Positions 43,175 through 54,592 of a stretch of 64,000 bases of DNA are shown one piece after another. A model generated the notes under the pieces. The model was not told the origin of the DNA, ran no database searches, and saw only the letters and a program-made list of their open reading frames with translations. The first letter of the stretch is position 1; each line of letters opens with the position of its first letter. The position numbers and the translations under genes are program-made. The DNA is taken from assembly GCF_907164915.1 (NCBI RefSeq), contig NC_061867.1, positions 35,275,751-35,339,750 of the forward strand, read 5' to 3'. The stretch is from Impatiens glandulifera (Eukaryota > Streptophyta > Magnoliopsida > Ericales > Balsaminaceae).

Positions 43175-46100
43175 ATATAGTGACATGGAACATAAGGGGA
43201 CTCAATGACCCTCTAAAATGTAAAGAAATCAGGAAGATCATTGAGAATCAGAAGATCACTATTATGGGTATTCTTGAGACAAAAGTCAAAAGTCGCAACG
43301 TTGAGAAGGTTAGCAAACTGTGTATTGATAGTAGCTGGGAAATCATTCACAACTTAAATGACAAAACGGGCAGAATCTGGGTTATTTGGGATAACAAAGT
43401 TGTTGAGTTGATGACTCTCTTTTCGAATGATCAAGCAATCCTGGTGGAGGTCAAAGATAGAATCACAAGAATCGTGTGTAATCTTGCTATTGTCTATGGT
43501 AGCAACTCAAGCACTGACAGAAGACTCCTCTGGAATTGTCTTAGAAACTGGATCGGTATTGATAAATCTTGGGCTGTCCTCGGTGATTACAATGTAACCA
43601 GAAACGAATCTGATCGTAGCCCAGAATCTGAAATTACTCGGGATATGATTGACTTTAATGACTGCATCAGAGATATGGGTTGTATCGAGCCTACCAATTC
43701 TGGGAACTTCTTCACTTGGTCTTCTACGAGAGGGAATGAGCAAATTAGAAAAAGTAGAATTGACAGATGTTTGGTAAATGAGAGCTGGATTAACCAATTT
43801 CCGAGAAGTCAACTTCATGTTTTGAATCCGGGTATATCTGATCACTGCCCGATTAAATTGTTCTGGGAAAAGGAAGAAAGGTTCAAAAGGCCCTTTAAAT
43901 TTTTCAATTTCTGGATGGATGATGATAAATTCAAGGGTATTCTCGAAAGCGTATGGTCAACAGATGTCAAAGGTTCCAACATGTACAGGGTTTCTGAGAA
44001 GCTTAAGCTCCTGAAGAATCATCTCCAAAGCTTTGACAAGAAGAAGTTCAACAATATCTCCAATAGAGTTCTGGCTGCTAGAGAAGAACTGGAAGAGGTT
44101 CAGAAAAAGTTATTAAGGGATGATAGTGATGAACAACTCAATGAAACAGAAAGATATGCGCTTGAAAACTTCAGGAAACTGAGTCTGCTTGAAGAGAATT
44201 TTGTTAGACAGAAATCAAGACAGAGCTGGCTTTCGTTGGGTGACAAAAACACAGCTTTCTTCTACAGAAAATGCAAGGCTAGAAACATGAGAAACAATGT
44301 GTACAAGCTGAAGAATGATGATGGTGAATATGTTCAGGGTCAAAAGGGTGTTCAAGATCTGGCTATTGATTTTTATAAACAACTTATGGGTACAAGAAAG
44401 CAGCATCAAAGTCACCTGAATACATTGTATCAAATTATTGATAGGAGAATCTCTGCAGAAGATAGTCGCGAGTTGATAAGGGTGGTCACGAAGGTTGAGG
44501 TTAAAGAAGCTCTATTTAGTATTGATGGGAATAAAAGCCCGGGTCCTGATGGGTTTAATGCACAGTTCTTCAAAGATAATTGGTCGGTTGTGGGTAAAGA
44601 TATTACTGATGGGGTTCTAGAGTTTTTCAAAAATAGAAAGATGTTAAAGCAATGGAATACATCGGTCCTAACCTTGATCCCCAAAACTGCGGTACCTGAG
44701 AAAGTACAAGATTTCAGACCAATTTTCTGTTGCAATGTGATTTATAAAATAATTTCAAAAATCATTTCTAAACGTTTTAAAAATGTAATAGGAAAAATAA
44801 TAAATCTTAATCAATCTGGATTCATCCCCGGTAGGACAATCTCTCATAATATTCTTCTCATGCAGAGCCTATTAAAAGGCTACGGGAAAAAGAAAATATC
44901 CCCGAGAGTGGCTTTTAAAATAGATATCAAGAAAGCTTTCGACTATGCTAAATGAGAAACCATTCGAGACTTTCTGGTTGTTTCTGCTTTTCCTATGATT
45001 TTTATCGATTGGATTATGCAATGCGTTTCATCATCCTGCTTTGTTGTTAGCGTCAATGGAGTCCACAGAGGCTATTTCAAGGGTGAAAACGGGGTAAGGC
45101 AAGGGGACCCCCTCTCTTCTTACCTTTTCGTAGCTATCATGACGATCTTTGAGAGCATCTTCGCGATGTTCCGAAAGAATCGTCCAAACATCTTTCACCC
45201 ATTCTGTGAGGTAGAGGAGGTAACACATTTATGCTTTGCTGACGATTTGTTCATTCTAGCGCACGCAGACGTTGATTCCATTAAAACTATTAGGGCTGCA
45301 CTAACGTTCTTTTCTGAGGTAACAGGTTTAACTATTAATGAAAGCAAAAGTGTGGCATTTTATGGAGGCGTGAAGGACGAAACAAAGCAGGACATCTTCA
45401 ACATCATGGGCATCAAGGAAGGCAGTTTTCCTATAAGGTACTTAGGAATTCCGTTAACTGCGAAGCAGATCGAGATCTCACACTGCAAGCCGCTAATTGA
45501 AAAGGTAAAAAACACGATATCTGGTTGGGTAGCAAAAAAACTTTCTTATGCAGGGAGGATCGAACTTATCAAAACCGTGGTTATGGGCATAGTTGGCTAT
45601 TGGGCGCAACAAATGGTCATTCCGAAGAAGGTAATGAAAGAACTCGACACGCTGATGAGAAACTTTATATGGGGTAGTAGTGAAAGAGGAGGAAAGAAAG
45701 TCAAATGGACCGCTCTCTGCAAACCGAAGGACGAGGGGGGCATCGACTTGAAGAACTGTATTGAGTGGAACAGGGCTCTAACCTTCAAGAATCTGTGGGC
45801 TTTGGAGCGCAATCAGGAGTCACTATGGATCAAATGGGTGCATACGAGGTTTATGAAACACGAAACCAGCATCTGGACTTGCAAAATTCACGAAGGTATG
45901 AGCTGGTCTCTAAAAAAGATTCTTAAACTAAGAAACGATATTGCAGATCTTTATGACATCCGACTAGGGGACGGGAAAGGCACTCTATTCTGGCATGACC
46001 CTTGGTTTGAAAACTAGCCTATCATCGACAAGGAGGAGTTTCAAAATACTCGTATCAGAAAGGACTGCGCAAAAGCGAAAATCAGAGACATCAAAGACGG

Positions 46101-46821
46101 GAATTGGAACTTGCTCTTGAGAAGAATTCCAGAAGGAAAGATGATACTTGATCATATAAGTAACATACAACTACACGACAGACTGGATATTCATGAATGG
46201 AAAGCTGAGGACAATGGGAAGCTGGTATTGAAGAAAATATGGGAGGTAATCCGGGAAAAAGCGTAGAAAGTAGAATGGGCTCCTCTTGTATGGTCAACGA
46301 AGATTATCCCTCGACACTAGTTCATTCTATGGCTCGCCTTCTGGGAAAGACTCAGCACTCGTGATCGTATCAGTAAGTATATGAGCATCCCAGACGCGAG
46401 CTGTCTTCTATGCATAGGAAATGAAAAAACCATAGATCACCTATTCGGGAGCTGCTGTATTGCTTCAGAGCTTTGGGACAGATTCTATAAAAGCCTGGAG
46501 CTGACCAGTTTCCCGAGCAAATGGAATGAAATCAAAGAAGCATCACTACTCAAAGCCAAGGAAAATAGATTTGCAACAAGCGTGTTCAAGTGTGGCTTTG
46601 GAGCAGTGGTGTATAACATTTGGCAAGAACGGAATGCAAGGGTATATGACAGAACCTGGATGAGCATTGACGAGTTACGGAAAGATATTGTATCGGATTG
46701 CAGCGTCCTCGCGGGAACGTGGAGAAGAATTCCAAGCACAGAGCAGAACTGGAATATCTGCAGGAACAGGAATTTACCGTTTTTTAAACTCACTAGAATT
46801 GAAAGCATTGTAAACAAATAA
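43171..46821 (+). pseudogene. LINE ORF2: endonuclease, reverse transcriptase, zf-RVT; four in-frame stops
   Basis: A single frame of 1216 codons. The endonuclease (43171-43860) shows MNIVTWNIRGLN, GILETKVKSRNV, VLGDYNVTRNESDRS, RKSRIDRCLVNESW and GISDHCPIKLFW, i.e. the N, E, D/N and SDH catalytic set. The RT (about 44520-45400) shows GNKSPGPDGFNAQFFKDNW, LIPKTAVPEKVQDFRPI, NQSGFIPGRTISHNILL, AFKIDIKKAFD, VRQGDPLSSYLF and the active-site CFADDLFI. The C-terminus has the zinc-binding zf-RVT region (CLLCIGNEKTIDHLFGSC). Stops lie at 44953 (TGA), 46015 (TAG), 46264 (TAG) and 46318 (TAG); the first two replace a conserved Trp. It is otherwise full length. Confidence 0.92.
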
Positions 46822-47047
46822 TTCATTTACGTTTTTAGCTTTTTAACTTTTATTCAGAATGTTACGACTTCAAAATTATTCTAGGTCTGTCTAGAATGAT
46901 CTCTTAAACTCGTGGTTTTTTTCCCGTTTTTGGAAATTTTTAATGAAATGACGCTAAGTCGTTTTTCCCCCCAAAAAAAAAATTCAACACCAAATTTAAT
47001 TAACGCGAGACATTTAACAATAAAAGTTCAAAATTTTAACTAACTAA

Positions 47048-47357
47048 TCTATATATATATAATGATGATTAATTTTTAAAGTGTCTGGATTGTCGGGTCG
47101 AGAGCTGTGGTTAATTTGAATATTTATGTGAGAGTAAATGGATAATTGAGTTGGATTGTGGGTTGACATGTCCATAAACTTAAAACGGTTAAAAATAAAA
47201 TTATAAATGTTATTTGTATGTTTCGAATTTGCAACATAACAAAACAAGTACAACCCTTTAATCAACTGAGCTAACAACACTTTATATTTATGATTCAACA
47301 CCAAATTTAGTGAACGTGAGATATTTTAATAATAAAAGTTCAAATTTTTAACTAACT

Positions 47358-47431
<74 letters not shown>

Positions 47432-47645
47432 GATGCTTAATTTTTAAAGTGTTCGGATTGCGAGGTCGAGAGTTGTGGTTAATTTGAATATTTATGTGAG
47501 AGTAAATGAATATTTGGGTCGAATTGTGATTGACCCGCCCATAAACTTAAAACGATTAAAAATAAAATTAAAAATACTATTTGTATGTTTCGAACTTGCA
47601 ACCTAACAAAACAAGTACAACCTTTAACCAAGTGTGATTGAGATG
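47048..47645 (-). repeat. SINE-like repeat units 2 and 3, tandem
   Basis: Unit 2 (47048-47283) has the best tRNA-like head (TTAGCTCAGTTGATTAAAGG on the minus strand). Unit 3 (47398-47635) is cut off at its head. Between them the spacer TTCAACACCAAATTTA...AACTAACTA(A/T)TCTATATA repeats the sequence found at 46983-47050, so the repeating unit is about 330 bp plus a (TA)n run of variable length (47362-47429). Confidence 0.65.
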
Positions 47646-50371
47646 TGGTTTGCGGATGGATAAACAAATGCTAATTAGACCGGTATCATTTGAAAATGGT
47701 TAAACAAATATGAATCAAATATTTGATTGACCAAAGTGTGAGGTCATAATGCTAATTATTAAAAAATATGAATCAAATATTTGATTGACAAAGTGAAAGT
47801 GTAAAATCACGAGGTGAGTGATTCATTCGAAAAAAATATGTGATGAAACATGTGAGAAATAAGTTTGCTTTATCGAAATGAATAAAATATGGAATGAGAG
47901 CGTTATATTTTAATATATTATTCATGATTTATTAAAAATTTTAAACATTGAGTATTTATTATTATAATTTTTTAATTTATTTTATTTTTATTCTTATCCG
48001 TGTGTATCGTACGAAAAAATTTCTATAAGAGTAATTTAAAAAAATTAACACTCTTACAAATTATTAATATTGTTTTTGTTTTTCTAATCAAATTAAATAT
48101 ATTTATTTATGATAGAAACCCTTCCTTTTCACCTGTGTATCCAAATTTACAATTATGTTTCAGAAAAAAAAATTCATAGTCATGAGATCAGTAGGTGTAA
48201 GCAAAATCTAAAATTCAAAAAATCGTTCATATCAATCGTAAAAAAATTCGATCGAAATAATTATAAACCGATCAAATCGGGTTTTGATCGATTTATAATT
48301 TCCTATACCGACCACGGCCGGTTCGGTTGACGGTTTAGATAATAAAAGATCGACGAATAAACCGACCGACAGTATATATACGTGTTTAAATATTTTTTAA
48401 ATGTATGTCTTTCTACCGTAGTGATAAAGATAAAGGTAAAAATAAAAATATTTTTTATTTTTGGTTAATCTTGATAGACACATCTTTATTATTTTATATA
48501 TTTGATGTCTTTTTTAAATTATTTTGATTTAATAAATATTTTAATGTATTTTTTTAAGTTAAATAATTAATTTATTATTAAATTTATTAAACTTTTATTC
48601 TAAAAATATTTTGAATTCAATTTTTTTTTCTTTTAGTTTATTATATTATAAATTTATTATTCTATTTAATTTTTATTTTTTCAATTATTAAATTAATAAA
48701 TTAATCAAACTGATTTTATAATTAATTAAATCGAACCACAATTAATCGCTAATGCAAGTAGAAAGATTTTGAAAAACCGACATTGTCATAATTTTTCTGT
48801 TAAAAAATCGATTTAACCGAATCGATTAAACTCGAAGGAGCATGTCTAATGAGGAAGAAGCTTACAGGAAGGAAGTCGAAATGTTTAACCATGAACCTAC
48901 TAAATACTTTCTTATCAAAAAGCGGTTTAGGTACAACATTCACTTAATCGAAGATCCCATCGGAGTTTTGAACCTCAATTGGAGAGTATAACCTGTCAAT
49001 CCAAAAACGTGGAACGAGAATGGAAGGTTCAAAGTCTTGTTGCCTCTAACAGTAACTATCTTGTTGCCTCGACGGTGAATAGTACGCCGGACTACCGAGG
49101 CAAAACGATGAGATGAATCCTTCTAGAAGAGGCGCCATTGTCCAAGATAGCTTGGATTCAAGAAACTCCGATTCTGAATCTAAGGACATTCAATTGCAAC
49201 TGGATCTCCGATTCTGGTAATAAATAAACAAATCTTTGGATTTTTTAGATGCAGAGTTACTGTAGACTAATTAATTAATGTAGTATCCAATTCCATATAA
49301 TTGGACTCCGATTCCAATCGCATGTCAATTGATAATGATGATTTTCGTATGGAAGGGGAAGAAACTTATCAAATTGTCTAATACTGAAAACAATAATGAA
49401 ATATAATTGTATGCATTATGAGAAGTAAACAAAGAAATGGTCCATTAGTTGATTCCAATTACATAAAGCCATTGACAGTGAATCTTAATAATGAAGCTCT
49501 AATACTAACTAAACTCATTTTGTTCTTGGCTTACTTGACAGACGGTGTCATTCCTTATTTGTTCTTCTCCAATAATATAAACAAGATGACAATAAAAGCA
49601 GACATTCATGACGATGATTACACTCACCTTTCGTCATCTCTGTAGTCAAATCAGGTTCGAGTATGTTTTGCCACTTATTATTTATTCCCTTGTGAAATCA
49701 TTTGCATATGTTCCAACGCCTCCCCAACTGTTTGTAGAAAAGTGTCAGACATGTAAAATACTTGCAAGTTAAATGTTAAAAGGACAAGACACAATCATTC
49801 ATCAAAAGAATACTTCATAGCTTTCCAAGTAACAGCTAGGATATTCATGAAAGATTGATAACAAAATGGGGATATTAGATAGCTTATAACTGAGAGCCTC
49901 TAATATAAACTAAGAGAATGCACAGATTCACATGTAACATGGCATTATAATTGACTTGTACCCAACTAAGCTAGCTTGAGTGGTAAGAGTCTTCAACTAA
50001 GAGGTTCGTTCTAAGATTCTGTGCTAGCTTCCTCGGAAAAAAATCCTGCTAAAAAGAGTGAAGAAATAAAACTCTAGTGTTTAGTTTTCCAAAGAAGATT
50101 TCCATAAGGAATTATGCTACTAGCTACATGAATCATGTGAATTTGTGGAAAACCAAAGGTTATATAACCACTTGCTTTTAGAAGGATAGCAGCATGACTA
50201 AATAAAGCCAGCAATCATGGAAATTCAGTCAATAATTTGAAAAGAAATAGCTTTCGTATGTTTAATAATTTATACTTTGGACATTCTGAAGCTTGAGTGT
50301 ACAAGTTTCATTTGTGAACTGACCTTTTTTCCCCTCGTGGTTAAAATTACTTTTGAATCATCTGCTACGAC
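47646..50371. other. Intergenic; diverged repeat with ACCGA/TCGGT-rich sequence
   Basis: 48200-48360 and 48720-48835 are rich in AACCGAT/ATCGGTT-like words and may be decayed halves of a hAT-like MITE. 48840-48990 reads EEEAYRKEVEMFNHEPTKYF and FRYNIHLIEDPIGVLNLNWR in one plus frame before stops, a possible fragment of an unknown gene. 49418-49645 has a 75-codon frame with no recognised similarity. No convincing gene is present. Confidence 0.45.
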
Positions 50372-50379
50372 TATAAAAA
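50372..50379 (+). promoter_or_regulatory. TATA box of the HLS1-like gene
   Basis: TATAAAAA lies 93 bp before the start codon. It is followed by a CT-rich leader (TTTCTTTCTTTCTTTC near 50435), typical of plant 5' UTRs. Confidence 0.6.
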
Positions 50380-50464
50380 CTGATTTTGCAACTGCATTTT
50401 ACAAAATGTAGTTCTGTGGCAATATTGAACTATTATTTCTTTCTTTCTTTCTTAACTTTTTGGA

Positions 50465-52221
50465 ATGGGTGATGAGTTGGATAACAAGTTTTTGATAAGG
50501 GAATGCAATGAAGAAAAAGATATTGAAATGGTTATTAAACTTGAGAGAAATTGTGAGATGGAATCAAAAAATGGGATCTTTATGGGTAGTATGATGAGTG
50601 AACCCTTATGTAGAATTATGTTCTTCCCTGTTCATTGTATGCTGGTAAGTGAAGTCTACATTCTTTCATATCTCAATTATACAAGACTTTTTTTTATGCC
50701 TGGTGAAAACAATGGACCTCTACTGTATTATCTTTTATAGATAGCTCAACTGCAAAACAATGGAGAGGTGGTTGGTGTGATCCAAGGATGCATAAAAAAT
50801 GTAGGGACTAGATTTGGGGGAAAACATGTCAATCTCGGTTGCATACTTGGCCTTCGAGTCTCCCCTAGACATCGGTAACTGCTCTTTTTCGCTTGTTCCT
50901 CTCAAAACTATGCGTGTATTGGTAATATGTCTGTACGTACTTTGTAGGTGGAAAATTATGATTTAGTAATTCCTTCATAAATGGGAAAATGAGCTAGTTT
51001 TTTTTTAACGAAAACTTTCATCACCACCACAGTCTACCCGGAAGTCGCATTTTCCATGGAAAACAAAAACTTTCATTAACAACAGAGTTGATCCAAAAGT
51101 CGCGTTTTCCATGGGGAACAAAAAACTTTCGATATCAACACAGTTGACGCAAAAGTCGATTTTTTCACAAGAAACAGAACCATATAATGAGCTTGTTGCC
51201 ATCATATTGATTGACAAAGGATTTTCTTAGTGCTTGTTTGACCTGGGGGGTTATTTTGGATTATTTCTAAATAATCCACTATCAATCTACCCTCAAATCT
51301 ACTATCACAATTAAAGCATAACCTAAATGTCAATTACCTTGATTAAAAATTAAATAACAAAGACATTTGTGATTTTATCTAAATAACCCAAATCCTTCAA
51401 ATTATCAACCAAAATACTATTCAAATAACCATAGATCAAGCAAGTTCTATTCACTTTGTAGGAGGATGGGAATTGGATTGGAACTTGTCAAGTCAATTGA
51501 AGAATGGATGGCAGCTAAAGGCGCAGACTATACTTTCCTAGCAACGGAAGAGAGGAACATCGCATCGAGTAACCTTTTCACCCTTAAATGCAATTATGCA
51601 AAATTTAGTTCGTTGGTCATTTATGCGGCAGACTGTTCTGTCGCAAAAAACATGACGACCCATAACATTAAAATAGAAAAGTTGCATCTGGATGAGGCAG
51701 TTTTCCTCTACAAGAAATACCTTAATGCCAAAGATATGTATCTTCCAGATATTGAAAAGGTCTTGAAAGAAAAACCAAGTTTAGGTACATGGGTTTCCTA
51801 TTTCGTAGACTCAAATGGGAAACGAATGCCAAGTTCTTGGGCAATCCTCAGTATATGGAACAGAAACCCGATATGTTATCCTCTTCCTTGCTTAAGGAAC
51901 CGGAGCAATGAACCGAATGAGGAACCGTTTGGTTTTCTTTTTATGTATGGTATATATGGAGAGGGTGATAGACTTGGGGAGCTGATGGAATCACTTTGGT
52001 GCTTTGCCTCGAGGCTGGCTCAAAACATGGAGAACTGTAAGCTGATAGTTACTGAGTTGGGATTCTCGGATCCGATTAAAGAATATGTACCAACAGGTTT
52101 GTCGATTTCGTGCACTAATGATGTTTGGTATCTGAAGAAAGTGAATGGCTCCGATTCTGAAGATGAGTTGACAATGAACTGGGTGTCGGGTAATGTCTTT
52201 GTTGATCCTAGAGATTTTTAG
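50465..52221 (+). CDS. Probable N-acetyltransferase, HOOKLESS1 (HLS1)-like
   Basis: GNAT-fold acetyltransferase of the plant HLS1 family; HLS1 itself controls apical hook formation and differential growth downstream of ethylene and auxin. Three exons give 357 residues: 50465-50644, 50741-50874 and 51462-52221 (stop TAG), introns GT-AG. Visible features are FLIRECNEEKDIEMVIKLER at the N-terminus, EVVGVIQGCIKNV, and LGCILGLRVSPRHRRMGIG, the last containing the acetyl-CoA-binding R-x-x-G-x-G motif across the exon 2-3 junction. Then come ELVKSIEEWM, FLATEERNIASSNLFTLK, LDEAVFLYKKYL, SWAILSIWN, FGFLFMYGIYGEGDRLGEL and the family's C-terminal VFVDPRDF. It is shorter than Arabidopsis HLS1 (about 400), as in HLS1-like paralogues. 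No lesions; probably functional. Confidence 0.92.
51008..51185. repeat. Three tandem 60-bp repeats in intron 2 of the HLS1-like gene
   Basis: AAAACTTTC(A/G)T...CA(C/A)AG.TGA...AAAAGTCG(C)(G)TTTTCCATGG recurs three times (51009, 51067, 51122). The intron is 587 bp; splice sites are unaffected. Confidence 0.75.
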
Positions 52222-52441
52222 CTTATAATATATATTTTTCATGAGCTTCTTAAGGAAAGTTAAAATTATCATTCAACCTAATAATGTGGTTATGTTGAAA
52301 TGGTTATCAGTTATGAATATAATTCATGTGGACTTTATCTATACAAATTTGAATCCGGACTACTATGTATTAATCTTTACTTTTTTTTCAAATTGAAAAA
52401 AAATCCGAGACTTAGTTTTGAGATATTCAGCCTCACATGTA
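52222..52441. other. 3' flank of the HLS1-like gene
   Basis: Presumed 3' UTR and spacer. No further feature. Confidence 0.5.
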
Positions 52442-52449
52442 CCGTTAAT

Positions 52450-53133
52450 TAGGAGTGAACAAATGGGTAAAATCAATTCGTTTTATCCGATCCGTATTAA
52501 ATCAAAACTAAGTTTATCGAATCCGTAATACAAACCATTTTACTAATTAATACGGATTGGATTGAAAATGGTACCGAACCGGCAGGTGTATAAAAAAAGG
52601 AGAAGGAATGAGAAGAATAGCCTTTGACCCCACCTAAGTCCTAGTCCTAATCCGATAAGCTTATCAGCTTAGTCAGCGAATATTTGTGTGTGACGATTGA
52701 TATGCAGATTCTAATAGGCAAGAGTAACATACTATTTGCACCTGCTAAAAAATATTTATATATATTTCAACAATTTTTTTTATTTTTATTTTTTATTTTT
52801 TTATTTTTTTTTAAATTCGAATTTTTTATTATTATTAAATTTGAATCTGAAAAAATAATAAAAAAATAAAATAAAAATAAATATCGTTGTTAAGTGATGA
52901 TAAGTAAAATATATATTATATTGAGATGAAATTTAATTTAAAGAAAATTAATTAAAAAATATATTTTTATTTAGATAGTTTGTATAATTTCGATAATACT
53001 AATCTATTCTAATTTAATTCAATCCGAACTCAATCCGATCCGATCTCAGTCTAATTCGAAATATCCAATCCGAATTAATATTTAGGATTCGGATTAAATT
53101 GGATTTCGGATTAATCCACTCAATGCACCCCTA
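52450..53133. mobile_element. hAT-type MITE, ends TAGGRGTG, 8-bp TSD
   Basis: The left end is TAGGAGTGAACAAATGGG and the right end, reverse-complemented, is TAGGGGTGCATTGAGTGG. The flanks CCGTTAAT (52442-52449) and CCGCTAAT (53134-53141) match at 7 of 8. The subterminal parts are rich in ATCCGAATCC/GGATTCGGATT words, typical of short hAT derivatives in plants. The AT-rich centre (52700-52980) is non-coding. Confidence 0.8.
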
Positions 53134-53141
53134 CCGCTAAT

Positions 53142-54513
53142 ACTTGTTGAATAATTTAATAAAGAAAATTAACATATTACTAACAATATACATGCTAGAT
53201 ACCAAAATATAATAAAACATTCTTCAATAATATTATTTGATTATATGATTTATAATATTTGATATTTGTTTAAAAAATATCTATCAATTCAATTGAGAGT
53301 GTTTAATCAAAATAGTGGTTAAATAGTAGAAAACTAAAAAATACTGCCCTGTTTGGAAAATTCAAGTTTTGGTGTGTTTGGGCAAACTTTTTTTTTTTAA
53401 ATTTATTAATTATTTAAAATATTTTATTTGAGTGTTGATTTAAATTAAATAATATTTTTAATCTTTTTATAATTTTTTATTTATTAATAATTTAATAATA
53501 TTTATATGTTTAGTGTTTACAACCTGTCAATTAATGATAGACTTGTACTCACTTTGACGAGCTACATTAGAATGAAATTTTGAGGGCTCTCTAACTCCAA
53601 TTTTTGTAAGCATTTATTAAATAATATTAAGAGTTCTTAATTTATTATAAGTTGTGTATGGTTTTTTTTGTAAATATTAATTGAGATATGCAGATAAACC
53701 ATATCATCAATTATAATTACAAATCTAGTTTCCTTATAAATCTATTTAATGCAATCATTTCTGATTAGTTGGTTCTTAATTCTTAACAAATTAGTATTTT
53801 TAATTTGAGGGGTTAGTTAAAGCTATTCGCAATAATTTTATTATATGAAATTTGATCATTAAATGTGTTCTTAATTATTAACATTTAGAATAATAAAAAT
53901 TTGGGAATAAATTAGAGAAAAAGTAATTTACACTATATCTTCTTACATTTTTACTTTTTGGTAGATTTAAACTCTCATTACTTCAAATATTTTATATGAA
54001 TTTAGCATTTTCAGTTTTATTCATTCTTATATTAGCGTTAGAATGATAAAATCTATACTTTTTATTTTTTTTTCTAAATAACCAAGAAAGAAACCACTTA
54101 TTTTCTTGAATTTTTTTTCCGTGAATTATAAAGTTTTAATTTTATTGTGCAACATCAAACAAGCAAATACATTAAACTATATTTATTTCAGTCTGTTCTC
54201 TAACCACCTATGCATTCTGAATCTTCTATTCCTAAAATATGTCCTTTCGATGCTAACCAATAAAAATCTTCTTAAATATTATATTATTAAAACTGAGTTA
54301 GTTTAAAAAAAAATTGAAATTCCAAATCCAAGCCCGACTCGTTCATTTCCTCGTTTCGTCGTTCTGTTAGTACCTCAAATTTACATTTCCCACTCTTTTA
54401 TTTCTTCTGTCCTCATCATCAATTTTCATTTTTTCCAAATTCATATTTATTATTTACGATTTCACTCTATAAACCATTCATAATTTCTTTGTTGAAAACG
54501 TATTACATGAATA
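53142..54513. other. Intergenic, very AT-rich, no gene seen
   Basis: Long A/T runs and only short reading frames. No repeat family or RNA gene is recognised. Confidence 0.5.
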
Positions 54514-54592
54514 TGTTAGATTAAGTTAAAGAAAGAAAAATGGGGACATTATTAAATTAAGATGAAAAGGGAAAATCGTTAATTAAGTTAAA

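Larger units (their letters stand above)
41428..46982 (+). mobile_element. L1-type LINE, 5' truncated, about 5.55 kb, with TSD AAAATTC
   Basis: Begins inside ORF1 and ends in A10 at 46973-46982. AAAATTC occurs at both borders (41421-41427 and 46979-46985). The flanks join to the sequence found uninterrupted in the next repeat unit (TTTATATTTATGATTCAACACC at 47280), which acts as the empty site. ORF1 and ORF2 overlap by ATGA at 43171-43174. No frameshift is seen in either ORF; five in-frame stops occur in total. This is a comparatively recent copy. Confidence 0.95.
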
